From assembly GCA_017503375.1 (NCBI GenBank), contig JAFVTF010000061.1, positions 1 through 40,214 of the forward strand: 40,214 nt of DNA. The letters run 5' to 3'. The translations under genes were made by a program, and so were the position numbers. The notes under the pieces are model-generated. The model did not search any database. It was not told where the DNA came from and saw nothing but the letters and a program-made list of their open reading frames with translations. Numbering within the stretch: the first letter of the stretch is position 1; every line of letters begins with the position of its first letter. This document shows, piece after piece, positions 8,102 through 16,470 of the stretch. This stretch comes from Lentisphaeria bacterium (GTDB lineage Bacteria > Verrucomicrobiota > Lentisphaeria > Victivallales > UBA1829).

Positions 8102-9037
8102 TTACTTGGAAAGTTCGGAAGCAACGCTTTCGATAGCTTTTCCGGTGGACCAATCCGGTTCTGCGCCGGAAACCTGACGGTTCAGCCATTCTGCTGAAAC
8201 CGCAGGAAGAATATCATGACCGCCTTCAAACAGAGTCAGACGTACTCTCTTTGACTGTCTTCTGAAGTGAACCGTATATTTTCCGAATGCGGGATCACCT
8301 TCTTTGGCAGCCAGGTGTTCCGGGACTTTTTCATTCTCTTCCATGTAGGCAATATCTTCTTCGGAAATCCGGTCTTTTTCTTCTGCCAGAGCATTGAATG
8401 CACGGACTGCCTGACCGATGGGGACACTTCCTGTATGACCGTCATGGATTCCGGTGCTGATATCGACCGTGACTTTATCCACGGCATTGGGGAGCCAGGT
8501 CAATGGAGAACGGAGACGGGCAGACATATTGGCACTTGCTGACAATGCCGGATCGCCGCCGCAGGCATTGGAAATATGATTGGCATAACCGTTTCTCCGG
8601 ACAGAACTCTGTTTGTGCCACAATGCCACATCAGAGATCGGACACCATGCGGAAACTGCTGTCCACAGATCCGGACGCCGTGCAGCCATCAGCAGGGAAC
8701 AATGTCCTCCGCCGGATCCTCCCACAAGATAAATTCTTGACGGATCGACATTATAGGTGCTGCACATATAAGCAACGGCATCTTCCAGATCGGAAACAAC
8801 CAGATCGGAACCGCAAGCCTCCGGCAGCCAGTTCTGTCCGCGGAAATGCGGAAAGATCATGTGCCAGTTGTATTTTTCTGCAACAGAGGTATACATGGAA
8901 CAATCAGCATCAACGGTAAAGCTCCAAGTGTGGAGAGCCACCATCAGCGGACGCGGTTCTTCTCCGGCAGCAGGCTGACACATTGCAGGCTGCATTGATC
9001 CATCAACTTTACAAAAATATTCGATTTTTTTCAACAT
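8102..9037 (-). CDS. Alpha/beta hydrolase, prolyl-oligopeptidase-like esterase
   Basis: The 311-residue product has an alpha/beta-hydrolase fold. It shows MVALHTWSF (oxyanion region), YLVGGSGGGHCSLL (Ser nucleophile in GGSGG), a candidate aspartate in GIHDGHTGS and the histidine in EGGHDILP. It resembles the prolyl-oligopeptidase/acetyl-xylan-esterase-like group often found with carbohydrate-degrading genes. No signal peptide is seen. It is monocistronic and divergent from the seven-gene operon that begins at 9242, with 204 bp between the starts. Its stop codon is eight bases from the family A palindrome. The exact substrate is not inferable. Confidence 0.78.
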   Translation of the reverse strand: MLKKIEYFCKVDGSMQPAMCQPAAGEEPRPLMVALHTWSFTVDADCSMYTSVAEKYNWHMIFPHFRGQNWLPEACGSDLVVSDLEDAVAYMCSTYNVDPSRIYLVGGSGGGHCSLLMAARRPDLWTAVSAWCPISDVALWHKQSSVRRNGYANHISNACGGDPALSASANMSARLRSPLTWLPNAVDKVTVDISTGIHDGHTGSVPIGQAVRAFNALAEEKDRISEEDIAYMEENEKVPEHLAAKEGDPAFGKYTVHFRRQSKRVRLTLFEGGHDILPAVSAEWLNRQVSGAEPDWSTGKAIESVASELSK

Positions 9038-9167
9038 TTTTCAGTTCTCCTGATTTATTGGACACTTTCAATATACATGTTTCTGGTTAAAAAATCAAGT
9101 TTTTACAGAACAGAAAAAAATAATCCCGGAAAATAACGTAAAATTCACTTTTTTTCAAAAAAATAAC

Positions 9168-9196
9168 TTGACATCATTACATACAACCTCAATATT
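9168..9196 (+). promoter_or_regulatory. Predicted promoter of the 9.2-19.4 kb operon
   Basis: A consensus TTGACA (9168-9173) is followed after 17 bases by AATATT (9191-9196); a TATTAA at 9193-9198 is an alternative. The site lies about 45 bases before the first gene of the operon, which has a GAGGAGG-type ribosome-binding site just before its ATG. The GntR protein encoded fourth-in-line at 12554 would be expected to act here, but I could not define its operator. Confidence 0.5.
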
Positions 9197-9241
9197 AATT
9201 TCAAGAAAATAGTTTTATTCATTGTTGCCTGAGGAGGAAAA

Positions 9242-11338
9242 ATGAACGAAAAACATTATGATTTCCGGGAATGGATGAAAACATACCACCTGCGGAACGG
9301 AAGAAAAAACGGACGGTGTATCAACTCCGGCGAAATTGAAATTACAAACGCATGGATGATTTATGCAGAAGACCCGGAGGATATTCTTGCTGAACGTGCG
9401 GTTTCCGATATGAAAGTTTTTCTGCGGAAAGCTATGGGAGTCACCCTTGCATCTGCCGCAGAGAAAAAGATTTGTCTGAAAGTTTCCGGAGACGGTTCTC
9501 AGAAACATTCCTGCAAGTATGAAGTTTCTCCGGAGAATATCACCATTACCGGAAATACCTCACGCGGCCTGCTTTATGGAATCGTTCACCTGGAAGATGT
9601 CATGCGTTTGAACGGCGGACCCTTTCTTGCCGCAGGAAACAGTTCCTATGTTCCTCTTGCACGGATGAGAAGTACCCATTCCGGCAGCGGACTGGATGAG
9701 TTTCCCGATTGGCAGCTGAATGCCATCCTTCATGCCGGATTTACCGCAATTGATGTGTTTGTCAAGGGCGTGGATTTGACGGCAAAGCGGAGCTGCGATC
9801 TGAAAGATCTCATCGAACGTGCCGCAAGTTTCGGCCTTGATACCGTTGTCTACAGCTATATGAAGTGTTATGTTCATCCGGATGAACCCGATGCAGATCA
9901 GAAATTTGATGAAGTTTACGGTAAGCTGTTCCGTTCCATTCCCGGAGCCGCTGCGATTCATCTTGTGGGAGAATCCCTGGAATTCCCCAGCCGTGATACG
10001 ACAACCGTGGTCAAATCCCATGTGGAAGAAGGCGATGACGGTCTGCAGGATCCCCGTCAGCCGACCGGATATTATCCCAACAGCGACTATCCCGATTACA
10101 TTGCCAAGGTTTGCGATACGATCCACAAGGCGGCTCCTGGCGTGGAAGTGATTTTCAATACCTACAACTGGGGCTGGGCTCCCCTGGAAGCCAGAAAGAA
10201 ATTCCTGGAAAACTTCCCCAAAGATGTAACGCTTCATGTCACCTACGATATTTTCAAACAGAACCGCTTGAAAGATCTGGCATGTCCTGTGATGGATTAT
10301 TCGATCTTTGCAGAAGAACCCGGTTTTTATTTTGAAAGTGAAGTCAAAACCGCAGCTTCTCTCGGAATCAAAGATATCCGGGTTACCAGTAATCTTGCGG
10401 GAACGACCTGGGATTTCGGCTGTGTGCCTTATGCACCCGTTCCATTCCGTTGGATCAAGCGCATGGAGATCCTGCGGGATTATCTCTTGAATTACAGCGT
10501 CAACAGTTTCTATGACTCTCACCATTACGGCTGGTTCCCGAATGTATGCAATGATTTGGCAAAAGCGATTTTCTCGGAAGATGCGCCTGCTGATCCGGTG
10601 AATTTTCTGCACAGAATTGCGGTTCGTGATTTCGGAGAAGATGCCGCAGAAAATATTGTGGAAGTCTGGCGGATCTGGAGCCGCGCCATGGATCATTATG
10701 TTGCCTCCAATGAGGACCAGTACGGTCCCTGGCGTGTCGGCCCGGCATATCCGTTTGTCTTCCAGCCGGCAATCACACGGACAATGGACGATAAGAATGT
10801 GGTGTTCCCCACGACAGAAGAATCTTATCGTGCCGGCGGCATGATCAAAACCATGTACACACCCTATGAAAACAATGCTCAGTCTCCCGGACCTTTACGG
10901 TTCCCCATTGAAATTGCAGAGTTGGAACAGATGCTTCCCGCATGGGAAAAAGGTGTGGAACTTCTGGAAAAAACATTGCCGCTGATTCCGGAAGAACAGA
11001 AACAGGAAGGAGAACGGCTCTACCGTCTGGGCAGATTCATCCGGAACAGTATTAAAACCACGCTTGGAATCAAACGCTGGTGGATCGCCAATATGAAACT
11101 GCAGACCTCTTTCAACCGGGAAGAGATGCAGATGTATTTGAATCAAATCAAAGAATTGCTTCAGTCCGAACGGGAGAATGTTCTGGATACAATTCCTCTG
11201 GTGGAGGCAGATTCCCGTCTGGGATGGGAACCCCGCATGGATTATGTTTGCGATAAAGCCCATCTGGATTGGAAACTCCGTCAGCTTTCCATTGCTGAAG
11301 CAGAAATTGAAGCCTATGATGACATGATAAAACTTTAA
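9242..11338 (+). CDS. Glycoside-hydrolase-like protein with hexosaminidase/GH67-type N-domain
   Basis: This 698-residue protein is unassigned to a numbered family here. Its N-terminal 120 residues (ending in GNTSRGLLYGIVHLEDV) look like the small alpha/beta domain that precedes TIM barrels in GH20, GH67 and GH84 enzymes. Residues of about 150-450 read as a barrel with strand-like segments (NAILHAGFTAIDVFV, TVVYSYMKC, IHLVGESLEF, VIFNTYNWGW, DIRVTSNLAG). A helical C-terminal region follows. No signal peptide is seen, so it probably acts on imported material. It heads an operon with an aminotransferase (18 bp downstream), a GntR regulator and an M20 enzyme. Catalytic residues cannot be assigned with confidence. 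Confidence 0.65.
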   Translation: MNEKHYDFREWMKTYHLRNGRKNGRCINSGEIEITNAWMIYAEDPEDILAERAVSDMKVFLRKAMGVTLASAAEKKICLKVSGDGSQKHSCKYEVSPENITITGNTSRGLLYGIVHLEDVMRLNGGPFLAAGNSSYVPLARMRSTHSGSGLDEFPDWQLNAILHAGFTAIDVFVKGVDLTAKRSCDLKDLIERAASFGLDTVVYSYMKCYVHPDEPDADQKFDEVYGKLFRSIPGAAAIHLVGESLEFPSRDTTTVVKSHVEEGDDGLQDPRQPTGYYPNSDYPDYIAKVCDTIHKAAPGVEVIFNTYNWGWAPLEARKKFLENFPKDVTLHVTYDIFKQNRLKDLACPVMDYSIFAEEPGFYFESEVKTAASLGIKDIRVTSNLAGTTWDFGCVPYAPVPFRWIKRMEILRDYLLNYSVNSFYDSHHYGWFPNVCNDLAKAIFSEDAPADPVNFLHRIAVRDFGEDAAENIVEVWRIWSRAMDHYVASNEDQYGPWRVGPAYPFVFQPAITRTMDDKNVVFPTTEESYRAGGMIKTMYTPYENNAQSPGPLRFPIEIAELEQMLPAWEKGVELLEKTLPLIPEEQKQEGERLYRLGRFIRNSIKTTLGIKRWWIANMKLQTSFNREEMQMYLNQIKELLQSERENVLDTIPLVEADSRLGWEPRMDYVCDKAHLDWKLRQLSIAEAEIEAYDDMIKL

Positions 11339-11356
11339 CAGGAAAGGTTTTTGATA

Positions 11357-12547
11357 ATGAAAGATTTACAGCAGACACGCGGACTTTTGGGGGCAATGCC
11401 CGTTTCCGAAACACTGGGGTCCCTCATTAAAGGAATCGAACTGGAAAAACAGGGCATTCAGGTTTATATGCTTTCCGTCGGAGAACCCGATTTTGATACG
11501 CCGGATTTCATCAAAGAAGCATGTTGGAAAGCGTTGCAGGATGGCTGTACAAAATATACAGTTCCCGCCGGGATCGGAGAACTCCGGGAAGCCTGTGCGG
11601 AAAAATTCAAATCCTGCGGAATTGATTCCACTCCGTCTCAAATCGTTGTAACACCCGGCGGAAAATTTGCCTGTTCTGCCGCAATTACCGCACTTTGCGG
11701 TCCGGGCGATGAAGTGATCCTGCCTGTCCCGTATTGGGTCAGCCATCTGCACATGATCAATGCCGCAGGAGCAAAACCGGTTCTTGTTCCGACAACCCCG
11801 GAAAATAATTTTGAGTTGACAGAAGAGGATATGCAGAAATATGTGAACGAACGGACCCGCCTTGTTGTTCTCTGTTCCCCTTCCAATCCCACAGGAACAG
11901 TTTACCGGAAGGAATCTCTGAAGATGATCGGAAGGTATGCCGTGGAAAAGAATTTCATGGTTCTCTCCGATGAAGTTTATGAGCTGCTGACTTACGACGA
12001 AGACCGTCCCCATGTCAGCATTGCCTCTCTTTCTCCGGAAATCAACGAACATACCATCACGATCAACTCATTCAGTAAGAGTTATGCCATGACCGGCTGG
12101 CGCGTGGGATATCTTACAGCTCCTCAGTGGCTGAGTTCCAAAATTGATGCTTTGCAGACTCATTTTGTGGCAAACGTCACCACCTTTGCCCAGTATGGCG
12201 CATTGGAGGCTTTGAAGCGCGGAACCGGAGAATGTATGAAAATGAAAGAGGTCTTTGCCGCACGCCGTGACCGCTTCTGCAATATGCTCTCCGCAATCCC
12301 CGGATTGAAAATCATCCATCCTTCCGGAGCTTTTTATGTTTTCGCCGATATTTCCGCATTTGGACTCGGCAGCATGGAATTCTGTGACCGTCTGATGGAT
12401 GAAGCATATATCGCTGCAGCTCCCGGCTGCGGATTCGGTGCAGATCAATTCGTCCGGTTCTCCTACGCCTGTTCTGATGAAGTATTGGAAAAAGCAGCCG
12501 CAGGACTTGCCGCTTTCTGTGCAAAACTTTTAAACGAAAAACGGTAA
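11357..12547 (+). CDS. PLP-dependent class I/II aminotransferase (aspartate aminotransferase-like)
   Basis: The roughly 396-residue product is a fold-type I aminotransferase of the AspB-like Ib group. It shows LSVGEPDFDTP near the N-terminus, CSPSNPTGTVY, SDEVYELLTY and the Schiff-base lysine in SFSKSYAMTGWRVGYL, then VRFSYA near the C-terminus. The ATG at 11357 is chosen because AGGAAAGG lies nine bases upstream; a TTG at 11351 would be too close. The GntR gene begins six bases after its stop, so they are co-transcribed. Its placement beside an M20 deacylase suggests that an amino acid released from a conjugate is transaminated. Amino-acid specificity is not visible. Confidence 0.88.
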   Translation: MKDLQQTRGLLGAMPVSETLGSLIKGIELEKQGIQVYMLSVGEPDFDTPDFIKEACWKALQDGCTKYTVPAGIGELREACAEKFKSCGIDSTPSQIVVTPGGKFACSAAITALCGPGDEVILPVPYWVSHLHMINAAGAKPVLVPTTPENNFELTEEDMQKYVNERTRLVVLCSPSNPTGTVYRKESLKMIGRYAVEKNFMVLSDEVYELLTYDEDRPHVSIASLSPEINEHTITINSFSKSYAMTGWRVGYLTAPQWLSSKIDALQTHFVANVTTFAQYGALEALKRGTGECMKMKEVFAARRDRFCNMLSAIPGLKIIHPSGAFYVFADISAFGLGSMEFCDRLMDEAYIAAAPGCGFGADQFVRFSYACSDEVLEKAAAGLAAFCAKLLNEKR

Positions 12548-12553
12548 ATACTC

Positions 12554-13615
12554 ATGCCTTTGCCTTCCCGACAGGATGAATTATATGAAAAGGTCTGCTC
12601 CGACCTGAGGGGCCGTTTTGTTCCCGGTTCGATCCTGCCGGGAGAGCCGGAATATGCCAAAGAACTCGGCTGCGGAAGAACGACCTTGAGAAAAGTTCTG
12701 GCTCGGCTGGCAGAAGAAGGAAAAATCAGCCGAACTCATTCCGGTACAAAAGTTTTGAAAACAGATTCTTCCGCACAGACAACTGAAAAACGTCCGGTTT
12801 TTCTGTTGGTTCCCTGTTCCGAATATATGGAAAAAATCGACTCAATAAGTTTGCGGGAACTGCGCCTGTTTATTTCCGGAGCAATGCGCGGTGCAATCGC
12901 GAACGGAAGACAGCTGGTGACACTTCCGATCTCAGAATCAAACCGGGATAACCGTCTGGAATGTATTGATATTTCCGTTCAGCAGCTCTCTTTGCTCAGA
13001 CCGGGCGATCTTGTTCTGTTTCTCGGACGCTGGTACCGCAGAATCATTCCGTTTCTGATAGAGACCGGATGCCGATTCGGTTCCGTTACCCAATTCCCGG
13101 TTCCCATGCCGGAAATTCTCTGCAACAACAGTATTGCATATTATGGTTTCTCAACCACCGCTTTCATGGAAGCCGGACTGCAGCTTTTGAAAAATTCAGG
13201 AAAAAGGAACATCGGCTGTTTCTGGTTTACTTTGGAACCGGAAGAACGGAAACAGACAGATTTATATTATCAGAAACAGCTGAAAGCGTTTGGAATTTCC
13301 GGAAAAATCATGGCTGTTGATTATCATATTTCCCCCGAAGAAAAAGAGGCGGCTCTCAGACAGTTCTGTGAAGAAAATACCTTTGATTCATTGATTATTA
13401 CTCCGCATCTTTATGGTTCGTGGAACGAAAAAGCCGGGGAATGGATGAAGGATTTAACATTGGTTACAGGGAAAAATTCGCCGCTTCCGGGAATTCCAGA
13501 AGGTCTTCCGCATTTTGAACTGGAAGACTCCATATACGACATCGCAATAGCATTGGTTTCCCGGATTTTGAAAGAACCCGGCGGAACTGCTGATTTTTAT
13601 CCATATTCACTGTAA
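12554..13615 (+). CDS. GntR-type transcriptional regulator with LacI-like sensor domain
   Basis: The 353-residue protein has an N-terminal winged helix (about residues 5-70; key segment LGCGRTTLRKVLARLAEEG followed by the wing SRTHSGTKV). The long C-terminal domain (about 80-353) resembles the periplasmic-binding-protein fold used by LacI and AraR-type regulators, which would make it a sugar-responsive repressor. It sits inside the operon, six bases after the aminotransferase and 13 before the M20 gene, so it probably controls its own transcript. Its effector is unknown, but the neighbouring glycosidase-like genes point to a carbohydrate or glycoconjugate. Confidence 0.82.
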   Translation: MPLPSRQDELYEKVCSDLRGRFVPGSILPGEPEYAKELGCGRTTLRKVLARLAEEGKISRTHSGTKVLKTDSSAQTTEKRPVFLLVPCSEYMEKIDSISLRELRLFISGAMRGAIANGRQLVTLPISESNRDNRLECIDISVQQLSLLRPGDLVLFLGRWYRRIIPFLIETGCRFGSVTQFPVPMPEILCNNSIAYYGFSTTAFMEAGLQLLKNSGKRNIGCFWFTLEPEERKQTDLYYQKQLKAFGISGKIMAVDYHISPEEKEAALRQFCEENTFDSLIITPHLYGSWNEKAGEWMKDLTLVTGKNSPLPGIPEGLPHFELEDSIYDIAIALVSRILKEPGGTADFYPYSL

Positions 13616-13628
13616 ACAGGAGAATAAA

Positions 13629-14687
13629 ATGATTGATTTTGACTTGTTGAAAGACTTGATCCGGCTGCGCCCGGTTTCTGATGATGTTGCCGCTGTCAAT
13701 CTTGCGGTGGACCGTGTGATGAATGAAATGGTTTCTGCGGGCCTGTTCTGCAAGCTGGAAATGCTCGGCGACCGGAAAATCCTTTATGCAGCAACAACAG
13801 AAGAGACTCCGGATGTGCTGTTCAATGCCCATCTGGATGTAGTCGACGGGGAAGATTTTCAGTTTGAAGCTGTGGAAAAAGATGGCTGGCTTTATGGCAG
13901 GGGAAGTGCAGATTGTCTCGGGTCCTCTGTGCTCCTTGCCTGTCTGCTGAAACGCTGTAAGGGAAAAGCAAATATCGGTGTGATCTTTTCCACCGATGAA
14001 GAGATCGGCGGCGCAACAACGGAAGCTATGGCAAAACGCGGTTACGCCGCAAAAAAAATGGTTGTTGTGCTGGACGGCGGAGATTACGGCACGATCATCA
14101 CTGCTCAGAAAGGAACCGCTGTCATGCGGCTGAGAGCCTATGGAAAAGAAGGTCATTCTGCCTACCCGTGGAGATCGGAAAATGCCATTGACAAGATCGT
14201 GTATGCTTATGGAAAAATCCGGGAACGCTGGAAAGAAAACGATGGAGAAGGCTGGACGGAATCCATGGTTCCGTGTATTGTTTCCGGCGGTGCTGCCACA
14301 AATAAAGTTGCCGGATATGCGGAATTGAAGATCAATCTCCGTTATGTGGAAAAAGGAATCCTTCCGAAACGCGTTCAGGAATTGCAGGAAATGACAGGGC
14401 TTGAGGTGGAAGTCATCAGCAATTGCGATGTTATGGAATCCCGCAGGGATGCTCCGGAATTGCAGATTTTGAAAAAGAATGTTGAGAAAGAATTGGGCAG
14501 GGAGTGCATTTTTACAACGGTATGCGGCGCAACCGACGCCAGATTTTTCGGCAAACTTGGTATCCCGGTTGTTATTATGAATCCGGATTGTGCGGATGAA
14601 CACGGTCCCGGGGAGTCTGTCAGAATAGATTCCATGATAACACTGGAAGAAATCCTGGCAAGAGCTGTTGAAGAAGTTTCTTGTTGA
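13629..14687 (+). CDS. M20 family metallopeptidase / deacylase (ArgE/DapE-like)
   Basis: The 352-residue enzyme belongs to the di-zinc M20 group that includes acetylornithine deacetylase and succinyl-diaminopimelate desuccinylase. Motifs are FNAHLDVVDG (metal His and catalytic Asp), GRGSADCLGS (bridging Asp), STDEEIGG (catalytic Glu and metal Glu), LDGGDYG (metal Asp), GKEGHSAYP in the lid domain and DEHGPGES (last metal His). It has an AGGAG ribosome-binding site and follows gntR closely. It may remove an acyl group or cleave a dipeptide, feeding the aminotransferase upstream. A 23-codon relic of a paralogous 3' end lies 4.8 kb downstream at 19392-19460. Confidence 0.85.
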   Translation: MIDFDLLKDLIRLRPVSDDVAAVNLAVDRVMNEMVSAGLFCKLEMLGDRKILYAATTEETPDVLFNAHLDVVDGEDFQFEAVEKDGWLYGRGSADCLGSSVLLACLLKRCKGKANIGVIFSTDEEIGGATTEAMAKRGYAAKKMVVVLDGGDYGTIITAQKGTAVMRLRAYGKEGHSAYPWRSENAIDKIVYAYGKIRERWKENDGEGWTESMVPCIVSGGAATNKVAGYAELKINLRYVEKGILPKRVQELQEMTGLEVEVISNCDVMESRRDAPELQILKKNVEKELGRECIFTTVCGATDARFFGKLGIPVVIMNPDCADEHGPGESVRIDSMITLEEILARAVEEVSC

Positions 14688-14712
14688 AAATATGAAATGA
14701 AAGAGGAGAAAA

Positions 14713-15639
14713 ATGCTTGTAACTGGAACATTTCTGGATGAGATCAGCCATGATATCCCCCATCAGAATTGGGGCGAAAAAGAGTGGGATCTTGACTTTC
14801 AATCAATGAAAAACGCCGGGATTGATACGGTGATACTGATTCGTTGTGGTCATAAACGCTTTATCACTTATCCTTCAGAATTTCTGATTAAGGAAGAAAA
14901 TTGTTTCAATCCGCCATTGGATCTTGTTGATTTATTCCTGCGCCTTTCTGACAAATATGGAATGGCATTTTATTTCGGATTGTATGATTCCGGAAATTAC
15001 TGGCACAATCAGCAGTATGTGAAAGAACTTGATCTTTCTAAAGCTGTCGCAGAAGAAGTTTGGAAAAAATATGGACACTACAAAAGTTTTAAGGGGTGGT
15101 ATCTGAACTGTGAAATTTCCCGTGGTTCAGCCGGCATGAGCCACCTTTACCGGGATCTCGGGAATTTTGTAAAAGATCTTTCCGGAGGATTGCCGACATT
15201 GATTTCTCCCTATATAGCAGGAATCAAAGCATGTCCAAGCAACGTAATTACAATCGCAGAACATGAAAAAGTCTGGAACAACATTCTTTCCGAAATTCAG
15301 GGCGCGGTGGATATTATTGCTTTTCAGGATGGACATTGTCAATATGATGAACTTCCGGATTATCTTGAAATCAACTTGAAATTGGCAAAGAAATATGGAA
15401 TGAAGAGTTGGACCAATTGTGAAAGCTTTGACCGGGATATGCCAATACATTTTCTTCCTATCAAATGGGAAAAAATGCGGCTGAAACTGGAAGCTGCTGC
15501 AAAATGCGGGATCGACAAAGCTATCACTTTTGAATTTTCCCACTTCATGAGCCCAAATTCCATGTATCGGTCAGCTCACCATCTCTATAATCGTTACATG
15601 GAATACCGCGAACAATTGTTAAATAATAAAATACTGTAA
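14713..15639 (+). CDS. DUF4434 protein, TIM-barrel glycosidase-like
   Basis: The 308-residue product resembles DUF4434 proteins, which adopt a glycoside-hydrolase-like TIM barrel. Visible segments are the N-terminal TGTFLDEISHD, the strand-helix unit SMKNAGIDTVILIRCGH, MAFYFGLYDSGNYW, FKGWYLNCEISRG (an acidic residue in a barrel-end position), DIIAFQDGHCQYDELP and KSWTNCESFDRD. No signal peptide is seen. It begins 25 bases after the M20 stop with AGAGGAG upstream. The enzymatic activity is not established from sequence. With the DUF4838 protein two genes downstream it forms a glycan-directed group. Confidence 0.72.
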   Translation: MLVTGTFLDEISHDIPHQNWGEKEWDLDFQSMKNAGIDTVILIRCGHKRFITYPSEFLIKEENCFNPPLDLVDLFLRLSDKYGMAFYFGLYDSGNYWHNQQYVKELDLSKAVAEEVWKKYGHYKSFKGWYLNCEISRGSAGMSHLYRDLGNFVKDLSGGLPTLISPYIAGIKACPSNVITIAEHEKVWNNILSEIQGAVDIIAFQDGHCQYDELPDYLEINLKLAKKYGMKSWTNCESFDRDMPIHFLPIKWEKMRLKLEAAAKCGIDKAITFEFSHFMSPNSMYRSAHHLYNRYMEYREQLLNNKIL

Positions 15640-15666
15640 ACCCCTTAAAACAGAAGGAGTAGAAAA

Positions 15667-16455
15667 ATGAAAGCAACAAAAACAACAAAAAGTATTTTTA
15701 CCCTGATCGAATTGCTTGTGGTAATTGCCATCATTGCAATTCTCGCCGGAATGCTGCTGCCTGCACTGAACAGTGCAAGGGAAAAAGGACGTGGTACATC
15801 CTGTATCAACAACCAGAAACAGCTCACCCTTGCGATCATTGCATATTCCAATGACAACAGTGGTCTCTATCCGTTCAGAACTCTTGGGACCGCCAGCCCT
15901 TACAGCGGGGATCCCGGCTGGCTCTTTTCTGCATTTCGTGTCGGAACCGTTTCGGATTACAATGTCGCGCTCTGTCCCTCATTCATGCCTGATTATTCCG
16001 GAACAAAAAAGGAAGCAGATATCAAAAACCTGAACAGCTTTAAAGTTTGCTACGGCGGGATCAGAAGTTACGGCGCAACGGAAAATATCCCGTTCCACAT
16101 CAAAGGCGATGCTTCCGGAAACTGGAAACTGATCAATTTCAAGAAAATCGGTTCTTCCTCCACGACGATGCTTGGCGGAGATTCTTATTACGGTCCGGAT
16201 AACAACTGGGGCAAAAACGGTTCCCAGTGCGATACCATTTGGATGGATCGCGGAGACAACCCGAACAGCCCCAACGCACAGTTCCGTCACTCCAACAGAG
16301 TAAATATGATGTTTGCTGACGGACATGTGGAAGCTCTTGATCTGATAAAATATATAAAATATTACCGTGACGGCGATACAAAATACAAAGGGATCGTCCG
16401 TTATTTCACAGCCGGAAAAAATGCTGTTCAGCAAATCGCTGCAAGCGCAGAATAA
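15667..16455 (+). CDS. H-x9-DG type pseudopilin (prepilin-type N-terminal methylation domain)
   Basis: The 262-residue protein starts with a short basic leader and the prepilin motif [16 protein letters not shown] (conserved Glu at +5). A C-terminal [17 protein letters not shown] contains the H-x9-DG signature typical of the very large pseudopilin families of PVC bacteria. The body is probably a periplasmic beta-rich domain. The residue before the cleavage point is Ile, not Gly. It lies between the DUF4434 and DUF4838 genes with an AGAAGGAG ribosome-binding site. It is a candidate adaptor between this operon's secreted product and the T2SS encoded at 21.6-32.8 kb, though that link is inference. 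Confidence 0.88.
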   Translation: MKATKTTKSIFTLIELLVVIAIIAILAGMLLPALNSAREKGRGTSCINNQKQLTLAIIAYSNDNSGLYPFRTLGTASPYSGDPGWLFSAFRVGTVSDYNVALCPSFMPDYSGTKKEADIKNLNSFKVCYGGIRSYGATENIPFHIKGDASGNWKLINFKKIGSSSTTMLGGDSYYGPDNNWGKNGSQCDTIWMDRGDNPNSPNAQFRHSNRVNMMFADGHVEALDLIKYIKYYRDGDTKYKGIVRYFTAGKNAVQQIAASAE

Positions 16456-16470
16456 TGAGGAATGGCTGAT

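Noticed and set aside
9560-10696. 378-residue open frame on the minus strand
   Set aside because: It is fully antisense to the glycosidase-like gene, has no recognisable domain and is rich in Cys, His, Arg and Phe, as expected from reverse translation of coding DNA.
11351-11356. TTG start for the aminotransferase
   Set aside because: It lies three bases from the AGGAAAGG site; the ATG six bases later has proper spacing.
13464-14603. 379-residue open frame on the minus strand
   Set aside because: It is antisense to the M20 gene and the end of the GntR gene, both of which have clear motifs; it shows no domain of its own.
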